Assembly (NCBI GenBank): GCA_013399695.1 | Contig: VXAU01000691.1 | Location: forward strand, 1-64,000 | Reading direction: 5' to 3' | Length of the DNA: 64,000 bases | Source of the DNA: Formicarius rufipectus | Taxonomy: Eukaryota; Chordata; Aves; Passeriformes; Formicariidae | Part shown: positions 1-12,600 of the stretch, piece by piece | How positions within the stretch are numbered: the first letter of the stretch is position 1 | Layout of the letters: every line of letters starts with the position of its first letter | Notes under the pieces: generated by a model | The model's database searches: none | What the model was told of the DNA's origin: nothing | Seen by the model: the letters and a program-made list of their open reading frames with translations, nothing else | Made by a program: the position numbers and the translations under genes

Positions 1-541
1 TGAGGCAAAAGCAGCAATTCATATTATGTTTGTTCCTAAAGGGTCTAAGCGACCTGTCTGAAACTCAAAGCCGGTGTAAAAAATAAAAATAAAATAGAGT
101 TATATAAAAATTAGTAAAAAATATATATAAAAATCAAAGGCTACAAAAATAAAGCCTTCCAAAACAAAAACTTTCTGCAAATCATACAGCCATAGCAATG
201 CTAAAGCACAAACAAACACTTGGAGGGGGAAAAAAGGCAAAAAAAATCAGGCTGGATTCAAAGTTTTTATAGCCTAAGGAAAATTTTTCCTCAATAAACC
301 AAATAACTGTGACAGGTGTTGAATATATTGCTATTTGAAAAATGTTGCCTCCATTAACTATCCCTAGTAACTTATACTGGCTCAAAAACAAATCAATACA
401 ACTATAACAGACATTTCAAACTCCACAGAGAGAAGACACTCCAAGGCAATTTCTTTTCAATTCCTAAAAAAAAAGTCCCAAACCATACCACCAAAATGAA
501 CCAACTCACCTGTGGAACTTAATGTGAAATAGTTTTATTAC
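1..541 (-). other. DIAPH2: DIAPH2 intron 15 (partial)
   Basis: This is the 5' end of the intron after exon 15, running off the left edge. It is AT-rich with a low-complexity A/T run at about 80-135. An in-frame extension with a consensus donor (CAG|GTGAGT) ends at 510. No exon is visible in the remainder. Confidence 0.85.
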
Positions 542-646
542 CTGAGTTCGTAGCTGTTTGATTTCTGTTTCAAGTTCTTTGATTTTCTCTTCTCGTTTCT
601 GTAGCTCTGCTTGTGCCTCTTGTCGAGCTGTGAACTCCTCATCGAA
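542..646 (-). CDS. DIAPH2: DIAPH2 coding exon 15 (residues 496-530), last exon in window
   Basis: The exon encodes FDEEFTARQEAQAELQKREE, then KIKELETEIKQLRTQ, a coiled coil of heptads rich in E, K, Q and L that in DIAPH2 directly precedes the proline-rich FH1 region. The acceptor is CATTGCAG|TTC and the donor CAG|GTAATA. It is 105 bp, phase 0. A stronger donor motif (CAG|GTGAGT) lies 32 bp further downstream and the frame stays open up to it. The next exon is beyond the left edge. Confidence 0.95.
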
Positions 647-3600
647 CTGCAATGATTCACCAACACACAAGTGTTTGTCCATTTATCTCCACACCAGATA
701 CTGTCCTTTCAGCAATTCTTTGAGCACTATCACAGCTAGAGCAATAGCTGCACTTATGACTTCTTTTAGAAGCACTTTACTAGTTCTTCCATCAGTAGGT
801 CAGGGACACAGAACGACTCAGATCCAGCTGTTTAGTACAGGTTCCCCCCTAACAGAACATTACAAACTTCTCAGACTAAATTTGAGTTTACATCTCATGC
901 AGTGATCTTAAATTAATTACAAATGAAATCTGCAATTACCATAATCAAGAACATGCACTGCCTTTGGGTCTGCTAAAGTCTTCTAGGACCAGACCAAGAA
1001 AACCCAAAACTTGCTATGTTTTAATACACAACACTTATTGAAGCTAACAGAGTACATTCAGCATTACATGTCCTGAGACAAGATGTGGGGAGATGAGATT
1101 AACAAATAATCCATCAATATAATCTAGGAAACAAGAATGTAAGAAACTTGAGAAAATATGTATCAAAATATTTTCAGCACAAACACCAAGCATGATAAAG
1201 CAGAAGGATATGTCAATTTATCTCAAAATCCCCCAAAACTTTTATTACTAGAAATGTATTGAGTTGTGATTCTAATTATTTTATATGTCTAATCTGTCCT
1301 GTATCTAGTAAAACAACTAAATTGCCCATGACTAAAATGGGATTTATTTATCAAGTTCCCAATAGACCCGGACCAGAAGAAAAAAATTGTTAGCAAAGCA
1401 GGTTCCAAAATGAACGATAAGATTCCTAAACTTAAATAATAAGGGAAAAATTTCTGTCCCTCTTAAGATAATAATTTACCATGGGCATTCAAAGGAAATA
1501 ATGCAGTATTTCAAAGCTAGTATCTCTGTGCACAAGGGGTCAATGCTTTTTCAAACACTGAATGACAGCACTTTCCAGTAGGTTTCTTCAGGTCCTAAAA
1601 CAAAGCCAGATCAAGAGCTATGAACTTTTTCCCCTTAATGGTTGGGTTTTTTAACAGATACCTGCACATTTAATTTTGGCTAAGCATTTCAGGACAAAAG
1701 AGCAGCAAGTGGAATTTTTCCCATCACTTTCCTACAGCAGAGGGATACAGCTGAAGACATCTACAGCTTACAGTATTGAGCTGCCTTTGATTTCAAATTC
1801 ACCTGAGCCTTGCACAGACACACAGAAAAACCCACACCCCAGCAGGTTTTAAGTGAAAGCACATCCTGCCTGTGACATACACTTCTTCCCAGTTTTCACT
1901 ATGGAACAAGCCCACTGTGTTCCTGCCGGGTTCTGTTCCATACTTTAAAGAGAGCAATGAGTGGGCCTTACCTTTCTGGAAAACTCTGCTGCTTTCCTCT
2001 CACTCTCTTCTACTTTAGCTTTGTCCACACATGCATCTAGGATGAAATAACACACAGAAGTCACATAAAAGCTATCAAAGCTCTGAGGTGCCTTCCAGCT
2101 ACATCTGTCCTACGAGCCCATGACACAAAAGCAAGAGATACATTTCATTTTACACTCTGATTTCATTAAAGGCTGCAGCATTTGATCTGGCTTTCTCCAC
2201 AAGTGCACCTGTAGCTTACATGCATATTTCCAGAACACTGCAAAAATTCACAGTAAGTCTAGACAGAGGGACACAAAGAAAAACATGCACTCGGGTAAAA
2301 TTGTTCCCAGTGTACACACCAACAAGATTTGTGAAGTTCACATCCATTCTTCCACGATATTTAAAATCTGGGTCCGTGCCACTGCAGTGCAGAACTATCT
2401 GGGACACACATTCCTCTATGATCTTGTAATACTGAGGTCTAAAACACAAGACAATGACAATGTGAACAAGCATTTATGCAGTTGTTGAGGGGACGAAAAT
2501 TTAAGTCCTAATATATCAATTATACAATTGGCAGTAAAAGTACCAAGTTAAAAATCTTATTCATACTCTTCTTTGCAAAGATTTTGCCGGTGGTACCTTG
2601 ACCCTGTTAAGACCTTTAGATGCACTTAAGGGAAAGTCCTATTGAAAAGACAAGATAGGAGGCAGCATGGAAGTATTTTCAATTATTAGTTATACAAGTA
2701 ACTTCCAAGTTCCTTGAAGTCACAAAGGTAACAAACTTGAGTAAAGAAAAAGTGCTCAACAATTCAAGGGATTCTTAGGATGAGGGTATTAGACTAAGGT
2801 TCAAGTTTTTGAAATAACATGTATTTAGTAAGATCTTTTCAATAGTAACACTGGGCAGACAGGCAAACAACACGAGTCTCAGAGTCACTTTCCAGGCATG
2901 ATTATGAGCCCCTCAGTTTATCAGTCCTCAATCCTGCTCTTGTCCTTCCCCCCTCCAAGAACTCCACCCTAAGCTGACACTTACCGGACATAGTAATCAT
3001 TCCTGATGAGGAGGAAGTGTTGGAGAATTGACAAGAAGTAATTTTCAGAAGAAGTATCTTTCACCATATTGTACAGCAGGTGAAACACTTCACTCACATC
3101 GGTGCAAACATTGTTAAGAAAATAAAACAACTGAACAAAAGAAAAGGATGTACACAACAGAACACCCACCCCACCCAAACACAGCTCCCTAGACATTTTC
3201 CACATTGTTCAGGTAAAAGCCTTCCCCACTCTGAACTACCATATTATTTTCCCATTAAGGTTATCACTAGAAACTGTCCCCTGCTTAACAATTAGGACAT
3301 TTCATTACTAGCCAGAACAACCATGTTATATACTAATTGTCCTAGAATTCCACAAAACTATTCCACGCTAAGCTTTCATTTCCATTCTGCAGTGAGCCAG
3401 GCTACTGGCAAACATACAGTAGTCAATCATTTTGACTTCTTAAAGATGACTACTCCCTCTAATTACCTGTTGTGCAAAGCAACCACATTGCATGGGATTT
3501 TATGGTTTGCATGTACCTTGCCCTGCTTGCTCCTAGAAACTGCAAGCAGCCATTCTGAACTTCAGTAACTCCAAATTTACTGCTTCTCCACAGTTAGAGA

Positions 3601-6600
3601 AGGCACAAATCTCAAGTGCTTCAGAATCTACAAGAAATTTTGTTCCAACATAGTTATCAAAACTCATTTTTCTTCCCACTTATGATCTTTCATACATAAT
3701 TTCCTATCTTGTTGCATTATGAAACAGAATTGAGCTTAATAAATGTTATTTATGAAAAGTAATTCAGTTCAAAATAACTTACATTTAACACACAAACTGA
3801 AGCACTAATTTTCTGAATATTTTTTAACCAAAAAACTAACTGGAAATAAATCTGCTCAACAAAGGCCCTGAAAGAGATAAACAACTGAGATAAACAAATT
3901 ACATGTAGAGCAGTATAACTTACACTGAATAAAGTTATTAAATGATGCAACAAGTTCTAACACCACTTCCATAAAGGATATTCCATTTCAGCTTTGATAT
4001 CATTGAGACGATGTGACAGTTCAAAGTGGTCTTCATCTTTGTTCTCATCAAACACTCTCAGCTGAATATCAAGCTCATCATTTTCCTTCTCTTTCAAGGC
4101 CTGTTTTTAAAGGCAGAATATATCTTAACTTCTCCTTTTTTAAAGCAAGAAGTCCCCCTTTGAAAGGCTGTGTCATGACAAAATTTAAGACATTAACCTT
4201 TGGAACAGGAGTGAGCTGCAACTCAGTGCCTGAGGTTTTTTGTTATAATGACACAGCTGAGAAAAACTAAAGACAATATCAGCAGACAGAGCAGGTCTGG
4301 GCTGCAGAACAAACTAGAAGCCTTCTAATTGAAACAAGTTCTCTTAATGGGGGACAGTCAGCAGTTTCTGCTTGTTAATGTCAGAGTTCCTTAAAAAAAA
4401 ACCAGCATAAGGATATTTCAAAACATAACTAAAGTGAGCTTAAGAAGACTGAAAAAGTGTAAAGCAAATAGGTTTACAATTTCTGTTTAAGCTAATGTAG
4501 GTCACAGCACTGAAACATCCATAGTTCATTGACAAATACAGAGAAGAAAAAAAATCAAAACAAAAATTAGCATTTGGAACAGGGGAAAATGTGTCCTTCT
4601 TTGAAGAAACACAGGCAAATGTTCTAAAACACAGGTAAGAACAAAGTTTAGCTCCCATGGAGGCAAATCACAAACTAACAGAAATGACTTCCCAAGCCAT
4701 CAGTGTGAACACACTCCAGGCTTTAAATGGAAACACAACCACATGTGATCCCAAATAAAGCAGAAACTCATGCCAATTCTAATGCTTATAGGCAGAGAAG
4801 GTTACTCTGCATCTGAACAGTTTTAGAGAGAAATATGGGTCCCCCTCCTGACTCTTATTCAATAGATGAGCTGTTCAAAATTTTTTAAAAGACTGTTATC
4901 ACCAAATATTAACTCCTTACACTCATATCTGTTTGTAAGCACACGTTACATTTTATCATGATTATAATTCAGTTTATTTTCTACCTAATTCATCTCCAAT
5001 TCTTATATAATTTATTCATTCTCTAGCTTTCAACATATTAAAAAACCCCAAACTTTAAGAATTCTTTATGATTTCAGGTGTTCCACAGCAAATAAAGCCA
5101 GTAGAAAACATGCATGTACTGCATGATATAAAATCTAAACACATACCCTAAGAAAAAATAACATGACACATCAGAAACAGTTTCAAGGATGAATGTGCTA
5201 AAGACTGAAGGGTTTTGTTCCTGACAAATGGTGACGATTCAAAACTTCACATCTTAAAAGTCACAGCAGTATAAATTCTGTTTCAGACAAATATAAGTAA
5301 GTGCTCTTTAATTTTTCTCATCTGATGAGTCCCTTAATTAGACATATTTTTGAGGTAAGCATCAGAAAGGTTTCCTGAGGAAGAGCTACAAATCTATCCC
5401 TAAGTCACAAATATTCATGTTTGTGCAGCTGCACAAAGACATGCAGTCTTAAAGAAGAGCAAGGTGTCAATTTGATTTTTCTTTAGAAACTCCCAATGTA
5501 CTTTCAGCAGGCAGATTAAAGAACACCTGATTTCACAGAAAACAACAGGACCAGCATAAACAAAGACAATTAATCCAAGATTGGTTCCACAGCCAGACTC
5601 ATATTCATATTCATTACATGTGCTCTGAGCATATTATGCTAAATTTGACTACCCTAATTTAATTTCTAATATATTGACTGTTTCAAGCTACTATTCTGGT
5701 TTATACAGCTACATTTTTACTATGTAGACTGAAAGCAGATTTGGACTGACAGTCCAATTTTTCCCACACCCAATCCTTCACATTTGTTCTGAGTAAAACA
5801 GTTTGATTCTCTTGAATACTCACAGTGGATTCTGATCAATTCTTATATACAAATGACTTACAGGTAATATTTTCTTGAGGCCACAACGCAAAAATTCATT
5901 TCTCAAGTGTATCCTGAAATCAAGATCTTCTGGAAATGTAACAAGGGCATTGATGAGCTGCATACAAGCTACCTGTTTTAAGAAATAAAGGCAGAAACTT
6001 TTATTAAGTATAGAAACAAAGTCAATACTGTATTTGACTACATGAGTTTAATTATAAAACCAAATACCAAGAGATGGATATTATTTATCATGTGGGGCAC
6101 ATGCAACACTTGGGTTAATTCTGGCAACATCAAATTCTGCTCCGTTTCCATATTGTGGTACTTCTACTATGTCAAAACAGTATCACAAGAAGGACCATCA
6201 CAGAATTGTATCATAGAATTCTTTGTGTTGGAAAAGACCTTAAAGATCATCTCATTCCAAACTTTGCACTAGACCAGGTTTCTCCAAGCCCCATCATGCC
6301 TGGCTTTGAGCCTTTCCAGGGATGGCACAGCCACACTTGGTCCATGGAACCTCTGCCAGTGCCTCACCACCCTCACAAGGAAGACTTTCTCCCTAACATC
6401 TCATCTAAACCCTACTTGTTATTCCCAAACTACAGTTGCATATCACAATTCCTTCTCTGTCCCCTCAGTATTCATCAGTTTGAAAACAAACTGTTTCTAC
6501 AGTCATTACAAACTTTACAGAAGAGAACCACCCAAAAAACACCCATTCCCAAACAAGTCCCATCACCAGGTGTCTTTTCTATTCTTGCCTCACACCTTCA

Positions 6601-9600
6601 TAAAATGCCTCAAGTCTCAGGACAAGGGCTAATGCTTAAATGGAACAGCTGTGCACTTGAACGGAGCTCCTTGAGAGCAGGTAGACAAGAGCAGAATGCC
6701 AAAAGTGCTGCTCCACATTAAAACACTGAAATGGCACTCCAGGGGAATACCAACTTAGGTAAAAGATGTTAACTGCAAATAGAAGTAGCATTAGAGTAGG
6801 ACAAAAAAGATAAAAAAATCAATAGCTATGGAGGAAAAAAGGTGAGATAAAAAGCACTTTCTGTTTTAATTACATTCACTATTTAATTTTAATGGAACAC
6901 CCTATGGAGTCTCAAATTTCTATTAAAACACCCTTTCAAAGGCAATCCCTTCCTGTAGCTGCATCTTCAGATAATGCAGTATCATCATGCTTGCTTGAAT
7001 GATTCTTGTTATTTCACTACTATGACATGACTTAACAAGCCAAAGTACATGTCCAATCTGAAATTAATAGAGAGAAGAGGTGCCATCTGCTGTGATTGCT
7101 TCTGCCAGGAGAGACTCTGGCTTAATGGCTTGCGCTAATACATTACAAGTAAAGAACGATTTTGTCAGAAACAAGTTAATGAGTCTTGCAATTGTACCTT
7201 TACTGAGGTATCACTGTGAGGTTTTGGGAGGGGGAGGTTGGCGGGAATGGTGTGTGGTTGTTTTTGTTGGGTTTAAATCAACAAGGTCAAAGTAGGAGAC
7301 AACTGCAGAATGAATCCTTTGGTGATAGACTACTAAGATGATAATGTCATTTATAGAAGCTTACTGAACATCATTAACTCATCAGCTCTGAAACAAGAAC
7401 CACTGATGGTAAACATAACATTAAGACAACTAAAGCTGACAAATACTTCATCCAATACTGGAAAAATACATCCCTTCCATGCAGGATACCTGCCCCACCT
7501 GCATGGTACTTTTCTTGATCTTTCAGCCATGGGAGCTCATACATGGGAGCTCAAATACTCAAATTCCAGCAATACAAACTCTCTATCAATACTGTATTAT
7601 GAGAAGTAAATAAGACAAAATCATCCTTTAATAGCATATTCACCCATATGTCTCTATGTTTGCATTTTAAGAGCAACCAAAACTCTTGGGCTGTTCAGAT
7701 GTTCACAGAGGATAAAAACCTCTGTCCACTGACACCCAGGCAGCAATGACCACGATGTAGAACATGACTTAGTGTTCAGGAATTATTATTTCATTATTTT
7801 ATAAAAATAACTTGAAAAGTTCACCAGATTACCCTTAGAGATGCACTAGTGGCTGATGAAGGGCACATGTTGAACACATATGAAGGAATGCAGAGTTCTT
7901 GCTGACAAAGGGACCATTGCTATCCTCCTGCACAATACTCATCTCAAAAGTTACCCTGCCAAAAGTGTTGGTAAGCACACAGAAAAGGAAACTCACCTGC
8001 AGCTGTATGAATTCGTGGTTCTCCAGTCCTTCAACAATCTGAGAAAAACGCTCCTCTCTATTGTGCCTTTCAGCAGCTGTTGTTATAGCACCTAAAAGTT
8101 TGTCCAGACTAAGACAAAGACAAACTGTCAAAAGACACAGCACAGCCAACTTGCTCATTTTGAACCTATTCAGCTCTCTATTTCCACAACTCAAGATTTC
8201 AGTGCACTGACAGAGTTTGAATATATTTACCACATAAAGTTGAAAACAAACCAAGAACTAAGTGCTAAAAATATCTACAGGATTAATGTTGAACTACGAA
8301 AAAAAGGGCAAATCAATGTCTAAATTATTGTGCATTCAGCTAAAAAATAACCAATGAGGGGAAAAAATTACTACCTTTGCAAGACCACACACTAGTTACC
8401 AAGTGACACGTTTAACATCCTGAAATTCTTATAAACTCTTTTCAGAAATCAAAATATTTTCATCTATTTCTTGCATAGAAGACATGGGGTTTGTCCATTT
8501 CAACCTTCAGTGAATAAATACATCCATCAATTTAAAGGAAACATACCAACTGACTATATTTGTTTTACAAATCTCATGGGCAAGTCCTAAACAACTCCTT
8601 AACTTCAACTGTTCCAAACTCCAGCTACAAATGTAAACTTCCTGTCCCTGTGACAGAGATGATATTTCCATAAAAAAAAACAAGCATGTATTTATTTCCA
8701 TACTATTCTTCTAAACTAATGAAAAACCTTAAGATGTGGCACCATTTTCCAACACAGCAAGCTACTGTCCCCTCCTCAGGGGACATGTGCCAGTCTCAAT
8801 GCTCCCTACACTAATGGGCTCAGTAGTGTCCCTTGCTCAGACACGTTGTTCTCAAGTGCCTGGCAGCTCCTCTGATGATGATGACAGTACATAATGCTGA
8901 TCATTTACAGAGAAACAGGAAATAACTATTTATGAACAGTTATGGCTCAGTAAGTCCTCTCTTTAGTAAGTCACTTCAGACCTTCCTCTTCAGTCACAGT
9001 TTGCAGCCCTCTGTACACTTGCTTTTGTCTGATTTAATCTTGGATTAAAGCATCAGAGCAGGTGAAAGTCTCTTTTCATTTAAACTACATTAATAAAGAC
9101 TTAATAGGCTACATTTGTTTCACTGACAAGTTTGCTCACCTGTGCCCAAACTGACAGCTCATGAACATTTAAAAAACAAAACGGCTTCACTCTGGTACTT
9201 ACAGGGTTTCCTCTCCCACAATGCAGATGGCAGAAAGTATTTTCACTGTTTCAGTCATCATGTGGGGCTGCTTTGGATCAATCGCCCTCGATAAGAGCAA
9301 GAGACTCCTTTCATCTCCGAGAATCCTTTGCAGGCCGTACTTGGAGAAACAAAAAGCTTACAGTGAAAGGATGGCATTTGCCTTGGACACTCAGCACCAC
9401 CTCTGGGCCTCACATCCCTGGGACTGTCACCAACCCTCCCTCCCAGGTGAAGTTTGGTTCTCACTGGCTATCACCGCTTGAGGACATGGGTCTCTCCAGT
9501 CTTACACTTGAGGCTTTCCCCAGGGGAGAATGAGTCGGCTCCTCGGGAAGACACTGATCTTATAAAATCAGGTATCCACCAAAAGATAAATTCTACCTAT

Positions 9601-12600
9601 ATGTGAAACACCTCAAGAGTATGAACCATCTGTTTCATTTTTCCCCACTTCATTAGACAGGCTTCATGTGAGATTTTTCTAAACTGAATAGAAATAGTCA
9701 AAAGTAACTTTTATGCAGTTTTATTTGCTGGGGAGGATAAATAAATGCAAGACTTCAGATTTTGCATATGAATAAATCAGAAATAGAAGTTTAACCCACC
9801 AGCCTCTAGAAACAGTACTCATACTTTGTGAACATGACTAACCCATGTTAGAAACAAATTAACCTAATCCACTACCTACCAACTTCAAAACTGCAGCTAA
9901 AAAATACTCAATAATACTCAATTTAAAAATTAGGTGAAAAGTGCATTAGAGTAACAATCATGCATTGAAATCTGAAATTAGACAGATATTTTCCTTTCCA
10001 TTTCCAAGCAATTAATTTCCAAATTCACTTAGATGAAACTTATACTATCATCTTCTCTTTGTCAAGTATTTTTCTTCCAAAAATCTGCAATATTTAACAA
10101 AACTAAGAAAAAATACTTATTCAGAAAGGTCCATTTTCAACAAAAGTGGCTCTTAGTTTAAGATCTACATTTCCAAAGAGTTCACTAACCCTGGATATAC
10201 AGACTTTCCTTCCTTCTCCAAGATTCATAGATCTTCAACTCAACAAAAAATAATCTTGCTAGAAGCATTTGAATATAATACTTACCTTGTTGTTCATAAA
10301 TGCTCTGAGGCACTGGATAAGTTTATGTTGATTCTTCTTATCAATACTTTCTTGCCTTGAAAGGAACAAGGAAAATAACATAAGTAAAACCTTCACCACC
10401 TCCCCACACCTCTCTTCAAACGGTCTGAGTCCTTACTGTTTCTTGTCCAGAAGCTTTTCCAATGCATCCAGCAGCAGCCCAAGACCTTCATGTCCAAAAT
10501 TGTTAACCCAGCTGGAAAACAAGAAGAGAAATGCTTTTAATAATTGCTTCGTGACATGTAAATCTTGCAAAGGGACGTCTCTGTTACTGCTTGTACATCC
10601 CCTCAGTGGCTCCGCTTTTGGTCTCTCTTCCCAGAAAATCTGATCAACCATCAAGAAAAACACTTCCAACAATGACAAGTTGTTAAGAACCACTGTGAGA
10701 GGTGAGGAGATGTTGCAGACAGTTGCAAACATTTCACTTACCCCTTTGCAGTGTGCTGAGAACTCGTGTCCACAAGCATTAGCATAATGACTCTGGTTTA
10801 AAAACAAAAACCAACCCCCACAACCCTTCCTTGCTTTGCAAAAACAGCATGATGAAAACTAGTGCAGAAATTGCTACTCACCTGACTGGGTTGCTGGTTA
10901 GAGACACCCTCAAAGACTCCAGGCAATTAAGAAGTTTTTCATCTGAAATGCCAGATCTCAATTCATGAATATATTCTTGTGAGGACAGTGTGCATTCATG
11001 CTTGCTGTTTTTCAGCCCACCCTATCACAGAAGGCAGAAGGCTGCTTAGAGTTCTATTGGGCATAGGAGTATTTAGATCTCAAAACATAAGACTAGTATT
11101 TCCACATTAATTTTCACATCACACTACAAGTATTAAAGACACCTGACTTGACTTGGATTTGTCATCAATGTTTAATACTTCTGGTTTTGCATCACAAGGG
11201 TAAATACCTTCTCTGGAATCTTTTTCACTTCTTTGAGTAAAAGTGCATGCACTACAAATTGAATATAAAAATTCAATTGCATCTTTCAGTTGTATTAACA
11301 TAGTAAATGAGAGTGTGCAGCAGTTAAACATCTACTCCACAAAACTGTATTAGAAACAATCACAGAAACACACAAAAGTCCTCATGGTTCATGCAAATGC
11401 ATAAGTCAATGCCTTGCAATACCATAATTCCACGTTTGGCCCCTAGGAGAGATCTCTACACGATCTTGTTTGCTACAAAAGAATCACTTGACAAAGAGCT
11501 CATCTCCCTGCTGAAGTGACACTACAGAAGAACCACTTAGAAGGTATTTCAGTATTAAAATAACTGATTATCAGTTTTCAGAGCTGTATTCAAAACCATG
11601 AACAATACACAAACTATTTTACCAAGGGTGCAACTAATCTTTTGTACATCTCTGACAAGGTGCAGTAGGCTTATCTCAGAAGAGTGGCTGTGAGTCATAT
11701 GCAGCTCCTAAAGCTCCTTAGCTCTGAAGGGTCTGTTGAAGAGAACCTGAGAGCGGTGTCATGGGTGTAAAGGCAACCTGAGGTATGCCTGACCTAGAAT
11801 AGGATTTATATGTATTTGGTTTTAATTGTATCAGCAACTCCAACTACTAATATACTATTTCTCTTTAAAAAAGCTCCACTTCTTATGAAGTTCCTGGTTT
11901 GCTCTAATAAAATTCTTACCATTCCTTCTCCAAAAGTGACACTAAGTATGGCTGATGACAAAATGACTTGCCTAAATTTAAGTTAATGACTTTGACCTAC
12001 ACAGATTCAATGCACATAACAGAACTAAGTTCACAACATACTTTCAGATTCAGAACAAAACCATGACAGACTGTGAGTGCAGTGAGACAACAGTGTTCTC
12101 TGGGCTGTGTCAGCTTGGAGGATGTTTCTTGCTGACACGCACAGCACCTTTAGCTGGACACTGCATGCCAGCCATACATCAAAGGACCAAGACAGAAAAA
12201 GATGAGTAAGTAGTATTTAAAGGAGCTACCACCAGTCACCATCAACCTTCTAAACAAAGACATGTTCTTGTACCAAAAGACAAAGAAATAAACAGGTGGG
12301 GACTGTCTTTACAAGAGGAGGTACTGACTGTAAATCAGGTAAATACATCAAAAATCTTCATAGTTCAGAAAAACCATCTCCCTGAGAGACCAGAAGATAA
12401 AGACCTAGAAAACAGGAACAGCTTTATGCTGTTTATTGAATGGATGGAAATCAGAAGAGATTTTATGTGTAACTACCATGGATCTACACAGGACATAGTT
12501 CTCATCATTTTGGCCATTTTCCAAACTGTAAAAGAAGAGAAGTACTGCTGGAAGCCACAAAATGTGTAAAGATAGAGATAATGGCAACTTCAGTCAAGCT

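Noticed and set aside
3961..3982. GT donors (GAAG|TGGTG or AGTG|GTGTTA) as the end of exon 11
   Set aside because: They would add residues absent from diaphanous formins and break the join to exon 12, whereas the ATATCC/AC pair keeps the frame and known sequence.
6155..6721. 188-codon plus-strand open frame
   Set aside because: It lies over an antisense CR1 3' fragment with no coding sense in that direction.
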